From an uncultured Acidimicrobiales bacterium (GTDB lineage Bacteria; Actinomycetota; Acidimicrobiia; Acidimicrobiales; SZUA-35), in NCBI GenBank assembly GCA_937976305.1, contig CALJSB010000136.1, positions 1-64,000 on the forward strand: 64,000 nt of DNA, in the 5' to 3' direction. Made by a program: the position numbers and the translations under genes. Below are positions 27,682 to 36,385 of this stretch, piece after piece (the first letter of the stretch is position 1; each line of letters starts with the position of its first letter). The notes under the pieces were generated by a model. That model was not told where the DNA came from, searched no databases, and saw nothing but the letters and a program-made list of their open reading frames with translations.

Positions 27682-29510
27682 GCGTTTGTTCCTTCCGTGG
27701 CGGCGGCCGCAGCGGCTGCGGCCCGATCGGCATCGAGCAGAGCTGACTGTGAGGGGTCGACGATCACGTCATCGTTCGAACCGCCGGCGGGGACCATCGG
27801 ATAGACGTTCTCATCAGCGTGACAACGGAACTCGACGACCACGGGGCGATCGTTGATCTCGTTGGCCTTGGCGATCACGTCATCGACCTCGTCGACATCT
27901 TCAACCCGGAATGCGACGCAGCCCATGGCCTCGGCGAGCATCACGTAGTTGGGCAGGTCATAACCGAGGTGGACTTCGCTGAGTCGCTCTTCGTAGAAGA
28001 GCGACTGCCACTGGCGCACCATGCCGAGGAACGAGTTGTTCAGCAGCGCGATCTTGACTGGGATCTTCTCGACCGCGGCGGTGACGAGCTCCTGAGCGGT
28101 CATCTGGAAGCATCCGTCGCCATCGATGGCCCACACTGTGCGGTCGGGCATCCCGGCTTTGGCACCGATGGCCGCCGGAATCGAAAAGCCCATCGTGCCG
28201 AGGCCGCCGGAGTTGATCCAGGTGTAGGGGTGGTTGAACTCCCAGTACTGACTGGCGAACATCTGGTGCTGCCCGACGCCCGAACACACGATGGTGTCGC
28301 TCGGCGAGAGATCGCGCAGTCGCTCGATGACGTACTGCGGCTTGAGCAGCTCGCCGTCCTTCGACTGCTGGTAGGTCAGCGGGTACTTCTCGAGCCAGCC
28401 GGAGACCTGCTGCTTCCACGGTGAACGATCGGGATTCGATTCGGGAAGGCCACGCTGACGCAGGACCTCGTTGAGCAACTCCATTGCGATTCGACAATCG
28501 CCAACAACCGAAACATCTGGCTTACGAACCTTTCCGTGCTCGGCCGGATCAATGTCGACGTGGATCACCTTGGCATCCGGAGCGAATGCTCCGACCTTGC
28601 CGGTGACTCGGTCGTCGAAACGGCTACCCATAGCGATGAGGAGATCGCTGCGCTGGATCGCGGTGACGGCGGTGTAGTTGCCGTGCATGCCGGGCATCCC
28701 GAGGCACAACTCATGCGTGTCGGGAAATGCGCCGCGGGCCATCAACGTGGTGACGACCGGGATATCGGTCATCTCTGCCAGTTCGAGAAGGGCCTGTGCT
28801 CCACGAGCCTTCAGCACTCCTCCGCCAACGTAGAGAACAGGGCGCTCGGCCTGCATCAGCAAGTCGGCGGCCGCCTCGATGTCGGCATCGCCTGGCGTGA
28901 CGTTCGGGTTGTAACCCGGCAGATCGAGATCGTCTGGCCACTCCCACTCGAAGTAGGCATCTGGGTTGTTGGCGTCGACGATGTTCTTCGGGATGTCGAC
29001 CAACACCGGACCGGGTCGACCGGTGGTGGCGATGTGGAAGGCTTCGCGAATCGTGCGAGGAATGTCCTCGGCCCTGGTCACGAGGAAGTTGTGCTTGGTG
29101 ACCGAACGGGTGATGCCGGTCGTGTCGCACTCCTGAAAGGCATCGGTGCCGATCGCAGGGAGCGCGACCTGGCCGGTGATGCACACCATGGGCACTGAAT
29201 CGAGCATCGCGTCGGCGAGCGGCGTGACCACGTTGGTGGCCGCTGGGCCACTGGTCACCATGCAGACGCCGGGCTTGCCGGTGGCGTGGGCGTATCCCTC
29301 TGCCATGTGGCCGGCGCCCTGTTCGTGACGCACAAGCACGTGCCGGAGCCCGGCATCGATGATCGGGTCGTACACCGGCAAGATGGCGCCGCCGGGATAG
29401 CCAAAGACGATCTCTACACCCTCCATCTCGAGCGAGCGGATGAGCGCCTCACCACCGTTGACACGGTTGGAAGAGGCGGTGGTTGCATCGTTTGCGGCGG
29501 GACCGGACAT
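27678..29510 (-). CDS. ilvB: Acetolactate synthase large (catalytic) subunit
   Basis: This 610-aa ThDP enzyme condenses pyruvate with pyruvate or 2-ketobutyrate, the first common step of Val/Leu/Ile synthesis. The catalytic Glu63 is in RHEQGAGHMAEGYA. The ThDP motif GDGCFQMTAQEL and the central domain (GSRFDDRVTGK) are present. The start at ATG 29510 (MSGPAAND) is fixed by GGAG 6 nt upstream; a longer frame has no ribosome site and would run into the attenuator. Expression is probably controlled by the leader peptide and terminator at 29630-29737. Confidence 0.96.
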   Translation of the reverse strand: MSGPAANDATTASSNRVNGGEALIRSLEMEGVEIVFGYPGGAILPVYDPIIDAGLRHVLVRHEQGAGHMAEGYAHATGKPGVCMVTSGPAATNVVTPLADAMLDSVPMVCITGQVALPAIGTDAFQECDTTGITRSVTKHNFLVTRAEDIPRTIREAFHIATTGRPGPVLVDIPKNIVDANNPDAYFEWEWPDDLDLPGYNPNVTPGDADIEAAADLLMQAERPVLYVGGGVLKARGAQALLELAEMTDIPVVTTLMARGAFPDTHELCLGMPGMHGNYTAVTAIQRSDLLIAMGSRFDDRVTGKVGAFAPDAKVIHVDIDPAEHGKVRKPDVSVVGDCRIAMELLNEVLRQRGLPESNPDRSPWKQQVSGWLEKYPLTYQQSKDGELLKPQYVIERLRDLSPSDTIVCSGVGQHQMFASQYWEFNHPYTWINSGGLGTMGFSIPAAIGAKAGMPDRTVWAIDGDGCFQMTAQELVTAAVEKIPVKIALLNNSFLGMVRQWQSLFYEERLSEVHLGYDLPNYVMLAEAMGCVAFRVEDVDEVDDVIAKANEINDRPVVVEFRCHADENVYPMVPAGGSNDDVIVDPSQSALLDADRAAAAAAAATEGTNA

Positions 29511-29629
29511 GTCGGACTCCAAGGTGATTGATCGAAGACGATCGGTTGGCAGAAAGTCTGGGGGCGGGAAGGACAAAAGCAACGATTGGCTGCTGGGTGG
29601 GCTCGATTCCCTATCCGAAACCGAGCCCC

Positions 29630-29660
29630 AAAAACGAAGAAACCTCCCCGGGGGGAGGTT
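29630..29660 (-). terminator. Attenuator terminator ahead of ilvBN
   Basis: On the minus strand AACCTCCCC (29652-29660) pairs with GGGGAGGTT (29641-29649), then TTCTTCGTTTTTGG. It lies about 120 nt before the ilvB start and just after a branched-chain leader peptide, as expected for a transcription attenuator. The tight 2-nt turn means the top pairs probably open. Confidence 0.75.
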
Positions 29661-29661
29661 G

Positions 29662-29688
29662 AGCGCACGCAGGTTGTGAGCGCGCGCT
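29662..29688 (-). promoter_or_regulatory. Upstream (pause/protector) hairpin of the ilvBN leader
   Basis: On the minus strand AGCGCGCGC (29680-29688) pairs with GCGTGCGCT (29662-29670), 9 bp with one G-T pair, loop TCACAACCT. The 5' arm begins at the leader peptide stop codon, so a ribosome stalled on the Val codons would block it. Two CAACCT copies (29671-29676, 29656-29661) could compete for the AGGTT of the terminator arm; a full antiterminator could not be drawn with confidence. Confidence 0.55.
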
Positions 29689-29737
29689 ACATGACTACTA
29701 CTACAAGAATCGCGGCGGTGAGGTGGTGATTCATCAT
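29687..29737 (-). CDS. ilvBN leader peptide (attenuation)
   Basis: This 16-codon open frame reads MMNHHLTAAILVVVVM and ends at TAG. Its Ile-Leu-Val-Val-Val-Val run, directly before a hairpin and a terminator that precede ilvB, is the signature of a branched-chain amino acid leader peptide. Scarce charged tRNA(Val/Leu/Ile) would stall the ribosome in the run and favour read-through into ilvBN. There is no good ribosome site upstream, so translation may be leaderless from one of the two starting ATGs. It is too short for ordinary gene finding. Leader peptides of this type are known for ilvB in other bacteria, including Corynebacterium. Confidence 0.85.
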   Translation of the reverse strand: MMNHHLTAAILVVVVM

Positions 29738-29742
29738 GGCGA

Positions 29743-29771
29743 AGTGTGGCAGGTCACGAGGACGAACACAA
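29743..29771 (-). promoter_or_regulatory. Candidate promoter of the ilvBN leader transcript
   Basis: On the minus strand TTGTGT (29766-29771), 17 nt, CACACT (29743-29748), then 5 nt to the A of the first leader ATG. The spacing is right for a sigma-70-type promoter giving a leaderless leader peptide, but both boxes are weak matches. Confidence 0.35.
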
Positions 29772-29817
29772 CACGAATCGGCTGAGTGCGGGCCGAGTTG
29801 AGCCCTCGCAGTGCCTC

Positions 29818-30474
29818 TCAATCGACCAGACCATGCCGGTAGGCAAAGACAACCGCCTGCACTCGATCTCGCAGGTGCAACTTCGACAACACGTTCGACA
29901 CGTGAGTTTTCACCGTCGCCTCACCAACAAACAGCACCTCGGCAATCTCTGCGTTCGACAGACCCTTTGCCACCTGGCCGAGTACTTCGAACTCTCGCTC
30001 GGTCAACTGATCGACCTCGTCGGGGCGGGCGGTCGGCTCAACACCGCCGGCAAATGTCTCGATCACTCGACGAGTGACGCTCGGGCTCAGCAGCGCCTCG
30101 CCAGATGCGACGACTCTGATGGCGTCGATCAAATCTTCTGGTGGTGCGTTCTTGAGCAAGAAGCCACTGGCCCCGACTCTCAGAGCCTCAAAGATGTATT
30201 CGTCTCGTTCGAACGTCGTGAGGATGATGACGAACGGCGGGTCAGCGAGCTGATCATGGATCTCTCGGGTTGCTTCGAGGCCGTCCATCTCCGGCATCTG
30301 CACGTCCATCAGCAACACGTCGATGTTGGGTGTCTTTGCCAGAGCAATGGCGTCTTTACCGGTTGCCGCTTCGCCGACAATCTCGAAGTCGTCCTCGAGA
30401 CCGAGGATCATCCCGAACCCGGCCCGCACCATGTCTTGGTCATCGACCAGGCCGATACGAATCGGTTCGGTCAT
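29818..30474 (-). CDS. NarL/LuxR-family response regulator
   Basis: This 218-aa protein has an N-terminal receiver domain (LVDDQDMVRAGFGMIL; phosphoacceptor Asp in VLLMDVQMPEMDGLE, about residue 55; late Lys in SGFLLKNAP) and a C-terminal LuxR helix-turn-helix (LTEREFEVLGQVAKGLSNAE, then EATVKTHVSNVLSKL). It overlaps the partner histidine kinase by 4 nt (ATGA). Its likely target is the divergent ABC exporter at 31967-34053. Confidence 0.93.
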   Translation of the reverse strand: MTEPIRIGLVDDQDMVRAGFGMILGLEDDFEIVGEAATGKDAIALAKTPNIDVLLMDVQMPEMDGLEATREIHDQLADPPFVIILTTFERDEYIFEALRVGASGFLLKNAPPEDLIDAIRVVASGEALLSPSVTRRVIETFAGGVEPTARPDEVDQLTEREFEVLGQVAKGLSNAEIAEVLFVGEATVKTHVSNVLSKLHLRDRVQAVVFAYRHGLVD

Positions 30475-31835
30475 GACGCCGCCTCCTCGGTTGCGTGGCT
30501 GTCGGGGGCCATCATCTCAGGTGCACGCTCGGGCACCATGCTCGGCGCGGCACTGACCTCGCCGTCGAACGGCAGATCGGCCACGACCTCGAATCCGCCG
30601 CCGGCCCGTTCACCGTGGTGCAGAGTGCCGCCGAGCAACGCAACCCGTTCGGCCATACCTGGGAGACCAGCGCCGCCTGACGTCGGAGACGCAGAGACCG
30701 AGATGCTGCCGGTTGGCCCACGGCCACGATCACGAACAGCAACACCGAGGCTCTCGGCCCCGTAGGTGAGCTCGACATCGGCATGATCGACACCCGCGTA
30801 CTTCAGGCAGTTCGTCAGGGCTTCTTGGAGAATCCGGTAGGCGCTGAGATCGACGCTCGGCGGCAGCGCACGCTCTTCGCCTGAGACCGCAAGGCGAATC
30901 GCCAGGCCGGCGTCTGCCAACTGACGCCGCAGCTCGGGGAGCCGTTCGAGACTCGGCCGGGGGGTAAGGGCATCGGGGCTCAACCCGTCGGGATCCGTCT
31001 CATCGGCCCGGCGGAGGAATCCGAGCAACCGATGAAGCTCCTGCACGGCCTCGCGGCTCGACTCTTCGATGGCACGAAGCGGAAGCTCGGCCCGCTCAGG
31101 GTCGACGTTCACCGCCCGACGGGCCGCTCCGGCCTGCACACCCATCACGCTGACGTGGTGGGCGACCACGTCGTGAATCTCGCGAGCGATTCGCACTCGT
31201 TCGTCCATCACCGCGCGGCGAGCGTTCTCTTCGCGGCTGGCTTCGAGCTCCATCGTCCGGGCGGCGAGATCCCGTTCGCGGTCGTTGCGCTTACGGGCGA
31301 AGTCACCGAACAGCCACGCCCCGAGGAACAGAAAGATGTTGGCCAGAACCTGCGACACCAAGATCAAGATCCACGTCCGCTCTGAGAAGCCGAGCAGTTC
31401 ATGGTCGTCCCAACCTCTGACGATTTCGAACGTGAGCAGAGCCATCATCGACAGCACGGCGAACGCACGGGAAAGGTCGCGCATTGGCTGGGCAGCATGG
31501 CGGCCAACGGCAAACAACGAGACAACCCAGGCGAGACCGGTCACTTCGAACTCGGGCACTTCGAGCACCCGAATGACAGCGAGCAGCCCGGTTGCAATCA
31601 GAAGGACACTGACCGGCAGGCGGCGCCGAACCATCTGGATGAGCACGATCGACAACGTGAGCACGACGCTCACCGCCGTCGAGGGCGGCTCGATGCCTGG
31701 CGGGATGTCAGAGACCAGAGCGGCCGAAGCGATGAGCGAGAATCCGAGAGCGACCGCCATGATCACGAGCTCCGCGAGCAACCAGCGAACGTTCTTGAAG
31801 CGCAACGCTTGGGCGATCGCGGCGAGCTGGGTCAT
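30471..31835 (-). CDS. Membrane sensor histidine kinase (HisKA_3 type)
   Basis: This 454-aa protein has an N-terminal membrane domain of about five to six helices, a short coiled segment, and the HisKA_3 dimerisation domain with phosphoacceptor His in RIAREIHDVVAHHVSVMGVQ. A GHKL ATPase domain follows (ILQEALTNCLKYAG N-box; GGAGLPGMAERVALLGG G-box). The signal is unknown. It is co-translated with the response regulator and divergent from a NatAB-like exporter, a common pairing in Gram-positive bacteria. Confidence 0.92.
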   Translation of the reverse strand: MTQLAAIAQALRFKNVRWLLAELVIMAVALGFSLIASAALVSDIPPGIEPPSTAVSVVLTLSIVLIQMVRRRLPVSVLLIATGLLAVIRVLEVPEFEVTGLAWVVSLFAVGRHAAQPMRDLSRAFAVLSMMALLTFEIVRGWDDHELLGFSERTWILILVSQVLANIFLFLGAWLFGDFARKRNDRERDLAARTMELEASREENARRAVMDERVRIAREIHDVVAHHVSVMGVQAGAARRAVNVDPERAELPLRAIEESSREAVQELHRLLGFLRRADETDPDGLSPDALTPRPSLERLPELRRQLADAGLAIRLAVSGEERALPPSVDLSAYRILQEALTNCLKYAGVDHADVELTYGAESLGVAVRDRGRGPTGSISVSASPTSGGAGLPGMAERVALLGGTLHHGERAGGGFEVVADLPFDGEVSAAPSMVPERAPEMMAPDSHATEEAAS

Positions 31836-31860
31836 CCGACCACCGTAGTGAAAGGCGGTA

Positions 31861-31882
31861 CTCCTGTATTCCTCCGCAGGAG
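31861..31882. promoter_or_regulatory. Inverted repeat in the divergent kinase/ABC promoter region
   Basis: CTCCTG (31861-31866) and CAGGAG (31877-31882) form an inverted repeat between the kinase gene and the ABC ATPase gene. It is a possible response-regulator site; it is short and could be chance. Confidence 0.25.
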
Positions 31883-31966
31883 GGAGGACAACTCAACCGC
31901 ACGGGTGAACCGCAATCGGGCGCTCGCCTGAGGTCAGGGGCAAGAGGCTGGGCGATACTGCCGAAC

Positions 31967-32881
31967 ATGCTCCAGATCACCGACCTCTCGAAGCGATACG
32001 GCGACCTCGTCGCCGTCAACAATGTGTCGCTCGCCGTCCCTCGCGGTCGTGTCGTCGGCTTCGTCGGACCCAATGGTGCAGGGAAGTCAACAACGATGCG
32101 CTCGGTCTTCGGGCTAGTCGAGCCAGACAGCGGCTCGATCTCGTGGGACGGCGAACCCGTCGGGCCGTCGCACTTGGCCCGATTCGGCTACATGCCCGAG
32201 CAACGTGGGCTCTATCCGAAGATGAAGATTCAGGATCAGATCGCTTTCTTTGCAGAGCTCAAGGGAGTTGACCGCAAGACGGCGCTCTCACGGGCGGCAG
32301 AGATTCTTGAGTCGCTCGACCTCGGCGATCGCATGGGTGACCAACTCGAAAAGCTGAGCCACGGCAATCAGCAGCGAGTGCAGCTGGCCGTTTCACTCGT
32401 CACCAACCCGGAGCTGCTGATCCTCGACGAGCCGTTCAACGGCCTCGACCCTGTTGCGGTCAACACGCTGCAAGACGTCCTCACCGAGCGGGTCGCAACG
32501 GGCGCCGGCGTGCTCTTCAGTTCGCACCAGCTCGATCTCGTCGAGCGGATCTGCGATGAGATCGTGATCATCGTCGACGGTGAGATTCGTGCAGCGGGCA
32601 CGGTGCACGACGTGCGGGCGTCGGCCGGCGTCCGACACGTTTCGATCCAAGTCAATCGACCGCTCTCCCCTCTTGTTGACGCGATCAACCACCCGTTGGT
32701 CGAAGGATCGACCGATCAGGTCGTCGCAGTCGTCGACAACGACAACGACCTCGAGGCCATCTTGGCCCAGGCTCGATCGGTCGGAGCCGTGACCAGATTC
32801 GACTACGACATGCCGGATCTGCAATCGGTGTTCACCTCGATCGCTGCCACTGCCGGCGCTGACTCGCAGGAGGCCTCATGA
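31967..32881 (+). CDS. ABC transporter ATP-binding protein (NatA-like)
   Basis: This 304-aa ATPase has Walker A GPNGAGKST, signature LSHGNQQRVQLAV and Walker B LLILDEPFNGLDP. A C-terminal DUF4162-like extension of about 80 residues, common in NatA-type sodium/drug exporters, follows. Its stop overlaps the permease start by 4 nt (ATGA). It is divergent from the two-component system, which probably controls it. Confidence 0.9.
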   Translation: MLQITDLSKRYGDLVAVNNVSLAVPRGRVVGFVGPNGAGKSTTMRSVFGLVEPDSGSISWDGEPVGPSHLARFGYMPEQRGLYPKMKIQDQIAFFAELKGVDRKTALSRAAEILESLDLGDRMGDQLEKLSHGNQQRVQLAVSLVTNPELLILDEPFNGLDPVAVNTLQDVLTERVATGAGVLFSSHQLDLVERICDEIVIIVDGEIRAAGTVHDVRASAGVRHVSIQVNRPLSPLVDAINHPLVEGSTDQVVAVVDNDNDLEAILAQARSVGAVTRFDYDMPDLQSVFTSIAATAGADSQEAS

Positions 32882-34053
32882 CCACCGACCGCCCGTCTGC
32901 TGTGTGGTTGATCACGCGTCGCGAGATCACCTCGCGTGTGTTTTCGAAGGCATTCCTCATCGGCCTCGGGACAACCGTGGTGATCATCTTCGGCATTTTC
33001 GGCATCGTGTCGCTCATCGATCAGGACGACCCGGTCAACCTCGGCGTTGTCGGCCCCACCCCCGCCGGGGCCGTCGAGAACCTCGAGCTGATCGGCGAAC
33101 TGCAGGAAACCGAGATCGACATCACCATGCTCGCCAGCGAGGCCGACGGCGAGCTGGCAATCGAAGAGGGCGAGGTCGATGGCTTCGTGATCGACGACCG
33201 TCTGGTGATGCGAGAGGCCGATGCCGAGTTGATCGCCCTCGTCACGCCAGCGTGGCAGCAAGCAACGCTGGTCGCCGAACTTGGGGACGCTGGCCTCAAC
33301 CAATCCGAGATCGGGCAGGCGCTCACCAATGCTGGGCAGCTTGAGATCGTCGAACTCGAGGCCGACCCTGAGTCTGAAGCCAAAGAAGCCGTTGCGTTCT
33401 TGACCGTCGTCTTGCTGTTCATCTCGATCCAGGTGGCCGGTGCCTACATCATGATGGGTGTCTTCGAAGAGAAATCGACCAAGGTGGTCGAGCTCGTGCT
33501 TTCGTCCGTGCGGGCCCGAGATCTACTCATCGGCAAGATCATCGGCATCGGTCTGCTCGGCATCCTCCAGGTCGCGGCGCTTGCCGGCTCGGCCATCGCT
33601 GCTGCGTCGATCTTCGGATCGAGTGCTCTGCCTGCGCTGTCCGTGTCGCTCATCGGCACCGGGCTGATCTGGTTCGTCTTGGGCTACATGCTCTACGGCT
33701 CGGTTTTTGCGGCCGGTGCCTCGCTCGCTCCTCGACAAGAAGATGCCCAGGCCACGCTGGCTCCGGTCACCGTTGTGCTGATGTTGAGCTACTTCGGAGC
33801 CATCTTCAGCGCCTCAGATCCAAACTCAGTGGTGGCTCGGATCATCAGCTGGATTCCACTTACTGCTCCGTTCGCCATGCCGGGTCGAATCGCAGCAGGC
33901 GACGCTCTGTGGTGGGAGATCATCGGGTCGATGGCGCTCACTGCCATCGTGGCGTTCCTGGTCCTTGGTCTGGCCGAGCGCATCTACGTGCGATCCATCA
34001 TCCATACCGATCGCAAACTCGGCTGGCGCGAAGCCTGGACCCTCCAAGCCTGA
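32878..34053 (+). CDS. ABC-2 type permease (NatB-like)
   Basis: This 391-aa membrane protein has an N-terminal helix (FLIGLGTTVVIIFGIFGIV), an extracytoplasmic domain of about 140 residues, then five or six C-terminal helices (GAYIMMGVFEEKSTKVVELVLSSV is the conserved ABC-2 region). This is the NatB/YhaP layout. It is co-translated with the ATPase. The gene ends 1 nt before a long hairpin repeat shared with the convergent EamA gene. Confidence 0.9.
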   Translation: MTTDRPSAVWLITRREITSRVFSKAFLIGLGTTVVIIFGIFGIVSLIDQDDPVNLGVVGPTPAGAVENLELIGELQETEIDITMLASEADGELAIEEGEVDGFVIDDRLVMREADAELIALVTPAWQQATLVAELGDAGLNQSEIGQALTNAGQLEIVELEADPESEAKEAVAFLTVVLLFISIQVAGAYIMMGVFEEKSTKVVELVLSSVRARDLLIGKIIGIGLLGILQVAALAGSAIAAASIFGSSALPALSVSLIGTGLIWFVLGYMLYGSVFAAGASLAPRQEDAQATLAPVTVVLMLSYFGAIFSASDPNSVVARIISWIPLTAPFAMPGRIAAGDALWWEIIGSMALTAIVAFLVLGLAERIYVRSIIHTDRKLGWREAWTLQA

Positions 34054-34118
34054 CCCCTTCCCGAACTGGAGTGCCCCACCGGCTGATTCGCCGGTAGGAG
34101 CCTCCAGAACGGGAGGGG
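34054..34118. repeat. CCCGAACTGG hairpin repeat, copy A (between convergent genes)
   Basis: CCCCTTCCCG-AA-CTGGAG at 34054-34071 pairs with CTCCAG-AA-CGGGAGGGG at 34102-34118 around an inner CCGGC/GCCGG stem (34079-34095). It exactly fills the space between the permease stop and the EamA stop, so it can act as a bidirectional terminator. Related copies are at 35099-35226, 43916-43968 and 46989-47105. Confidence 0.8.
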
Positions 34119-35045
34119 TTAGTTGGAGCGGCGGCCGGCGAGGAGGGCTCCCACCACGACGAGAACCACCCCGCCGAGTGCGATTGGGGCCACCTCGTCG
34201 TCTTGAAAGACCACGCCGAGCACAAGCGCAATACCGGGGATGAGGTAGGTGATGAACGAGGCTCTCGTCGACCCGACGCGACCGACCAGAGTGGCCATCA
34301 CGAGAAAGGCAGCGCCGGTGCCGATCGTGCCGAGCACCACGGCGGCCGCCACCGGGCCCGCCTCGAACGTCGAGCTTCGGAGTCCCCACAACCCGTAGGG
34401 CAACGTCCACAGGGTTGCCAGCCAGAGCATCGACCGCATGACGAGGACCGACCCGTATTTCTGTTGAAGCGGGGCAGCCAGGTTGATCGCAAACCCGTAA
34501 CAGACCGTGGCGGCCAGCACGAGGCCGACGCCGAGCGCTTGGGTCGATCCTTCACTGAGCGACGGGGCGCTGATGAGGGTGACGCCGACAAAGCCGATCG
34601 CGATGCCAGCGAGCTGAGCCCCTCGGGGAGCCCGGCCCAGAATCAGTGTCGACACGAGGGCCACGAAGATCGGCGTCGCCCCGTTGAGCAAGCCTGTGAC
34701 GGCGGAGTTGATGTGCTGTTCAGCCAGCGGAAACAGCGTGAACGGTATGGCGGTCCATATGAACGAAAGAAGCAGCATCGACCGTCGATCGGTGGCCTCG
34801 ATCTTCCTGCCGGTTCGGGGCGCAAGGCTGATGGCAACCGCACCAAGCCCCACCCTGAGCAGCGTGATCAGGCCGGGATGTAGCGAGTCGAGTGAGATCG
34901 CGATGAGTAGGAATGACGATCCCCAGATCAGGGCAATCGATGTGAACAACGCCCAATCACCGGCAGAAAACGGCTCGGTCCGGTCCTCCAAGGCACCGAA
35001 GCGCTGACTTCGGTCAGCCGCAGTTTGATGTGAGGTCTCGGGCAC
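34119..35045 (-). CDS. EamA/DMT-family transporter
   Basis: This 308-aa protein has about ten membrane segments in two EamA repeats (FTSIALIWGSSFLLIAISLD, then SAVTGLLNGATPIFVALVST; second repeat ending LGGVVLVVVGALLAG). It belongs to the drug/metabolite transporter superfamily, often exporters of amino acids or small metabolites. About 35 soluble residues precede the first helix. A second, unrelated-in-position EamA protein is at 51056-51967. Confidence 0.88.
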   Translation of the reverse strand: MPETSHQTAADRSQRFGALEDRTEPFSAGDWALFTSIALIWGSSFLLIAISLDSLHPGLITLLRVGLGAVAISLAPRTGRKIEATDRRSMLLLSFIWTAIPFTLFPLAEQHINSAVTGLLNGATPIFVALVSTLILGRAPRGAQLAGIAIGFVGVTLISAPSLSEGSTQALGVGLVLAATVCYGFAINLAAPLQQKYGSVLVMRSMLWLATLWTLPYGLWGLRSSTFEAGPVAAAVVLGTIGTGAAFLVMATLVGRVGSTRASFITYLIPGIALVLGVVFQDDEVAPIALGGVVLVVVGALLAGRRSN

Positions 35046-35098
35046 TCCGGCACCGTACCGGCGGACCCAGACGAACTCTGGCGGATTTCAGACCACGT

Positions 35099-35226
35099 CC
35101 CCGAACTGGCACCGAATCCGCGCACCGCCCGCGCAAAACCGTGCCAATTCAAGACCGTGCCAATTCACAAGCCCGAACTGGCACCGAATCTGCGCACCGC
35201 CCGCTCAAAACCGTGCCAATTCAAGA
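35099..35226. repeat. CCCGAACTGG hairpin repeats, two tandem copies with a different stem
   Basis: Two units (from 35099 and from 35172) read CCCGAACTGGCAC ... GTGCCAATTCAAG. GAACTGGCAC pairs with GTGCCAATTC, so the stem is GGCAC/GTGCC instead of GGAGGC/GCCTCC as in the other copies. Both arms have changed together while CCCGAACTGG is kept. A spare GTGCCAATTC half (35157-35166) sits between the units. They lie downstream of the nitroreductase fusion gene. Confidence 0.75.
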
Positions 35227-35236
35227 GGGGCGGTTG

Positions 35237-36385
35237 TCAGTCAGCCTCAGCCTTGGCTTTGATGCCTTCGACTGTCGCTTGCATGTTGTCTTTGAGCATT
35301 TGGCGACGGCCGTTCAACACGGACTCCTCGTCTGCACCATCAGCAAGTGCTCGAGTGACCGTGCCGTTGTTGGTCTGACCGATCAGCATCGAGAACCGAA
35401 GACGGGTCTTCACGCCGATCTCACCAATGTCGAAGCGCCAGACGGCGCCCGGCTCGGCCGGATCTGTGGTGGACCACTCGAAGGTCTTGCCCTCCTCGTA
35501 GTCGGTGACGTGGCACTCGACTTCCCACTCACGATCGCCGAGTTTGTTCTTGCCGACGAAGGTCGACCCGTGCCCTGGGTCACCCTGCCATTCGGCTCCC
35601 ATGAATTCAGAGGAGAATTCGGCGGGCAGATTGATGTCGGCCACGAGTGGCCATACGTCACGCGGCCGCGTGTCGACGTCGATCTCGACGACGACTCCTT
35701 GGCCATCGGCGACTCGAGTCGAACCATCGGCAGACGCTCGCTGCCGACGAAACCCCCACTGATCGAAATAGGTGATGTCGGCCGCCGGCTGACGAGCAAC
35801 CGCTTTGAAGTCAGTTCCCTTCGTGTAGGCAACCGGGAAGGTCACCACCGTTGTGACGCCATCGGGAATCCCGAGGATCTCAGCCAGCTGGTCGACGTTC
35901 GCGTTCAGCATCGTGGTGTAGGCCGAGCCGAGGCCTCGGGCCCGAAGCGCGAGGTTGAAGCTCCACGCCGAAGGCACGACGGAATCGAAGAGGCCAGGTC
36001 GTCCCGAGTTGTCGTGCAGACCCCAGATGGCGGCAATCACCAGCACGGGCGCCTTGGCAAAGTTCTCCACCAGATACGCGCTCGACGAGAACACCTGCTC
36101 CTTGTCGTGGCCCGTTCCGTCGAGGCGCTCGGCCACCCGATTCATGAACTGACCGGACTCTCGGTAGATCTCACCGAGCTTGTTCTTTGTGTCTTGATCA
36201 CGCACCACGATCCAGCGTCGGCTCGCGTCGTTGCCGCCGCTCGGCGCCTGCTCAGCGGCGTCGATGCAATCGAAGATCACCTGATCGGAAACATCTCGCT
36301 CGAAGTCGAGACGCTTGCGAACAGCCCGGGTTGTCATCAGCAGCCGGTCGGCCTCCGCAACGTCGAACGGGGTCTCGTCGCTCAT
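35237..36385 (-). CDS. Nitroreductase fused to an SRPBCC (START-like) domain
   Basis: This 382-aa protein has residues 1 to about 215 as an FMN nitroreductase (MTTRAVRKRLDFERDVSD, AAEQAPSGGNDASRRWIVV, then ARGLGSAYTTMLN and the late GIPDGVTTVVTFPVAY). Residues about 235-382 look like a SRPBCC/polyketide-cyclase hydrophobic pocket (VEIDVDTRPRDVWPLVADIN, TFVGKNKLGDREWEVECHV). This is an uncommon fusion. The start ATG 36385 shares one base with the stop of the molybdopterin oxidoreductase (TGATG), so the two are coupled. The reaction is unknown; reduction of a bulky hydrophobic substrate is one possibility. Confidence 0.85.
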   Translation of the reverse strand: MSDETPFDVAEADRLLMTTRAVRKRLDFERDVSDQVIFDCIDAAEQAPSGGNDASRRWIVVRDQDTKNKLGEIYRESGQFMNRVAERLDGTGHDKEQVFSSSAYLVENFAKAPVLVIAAIWGLHDNSGRPGLFDSVVPSAWSFNLALRARGLGSAYTTMLNANVDQLAEILGIPDGVTTVVTFPVAYTKGTDFKAVARQPAADITYFDQWGFRRQRASADGSTRVADGQGVVVEIDVDTRPRDVWPLVADINLPAEFSSEFMGAEWQGDPGHGSTFVGKNKLGDREWEVECHVTDYEEGKTFEWSTTDPAEPGAVWRFDIGEIGVKTRLRFSMLIGQTNNGTVTRALADGADEESVLNGRRQMLKDNMQATVEGIKAKAEAD

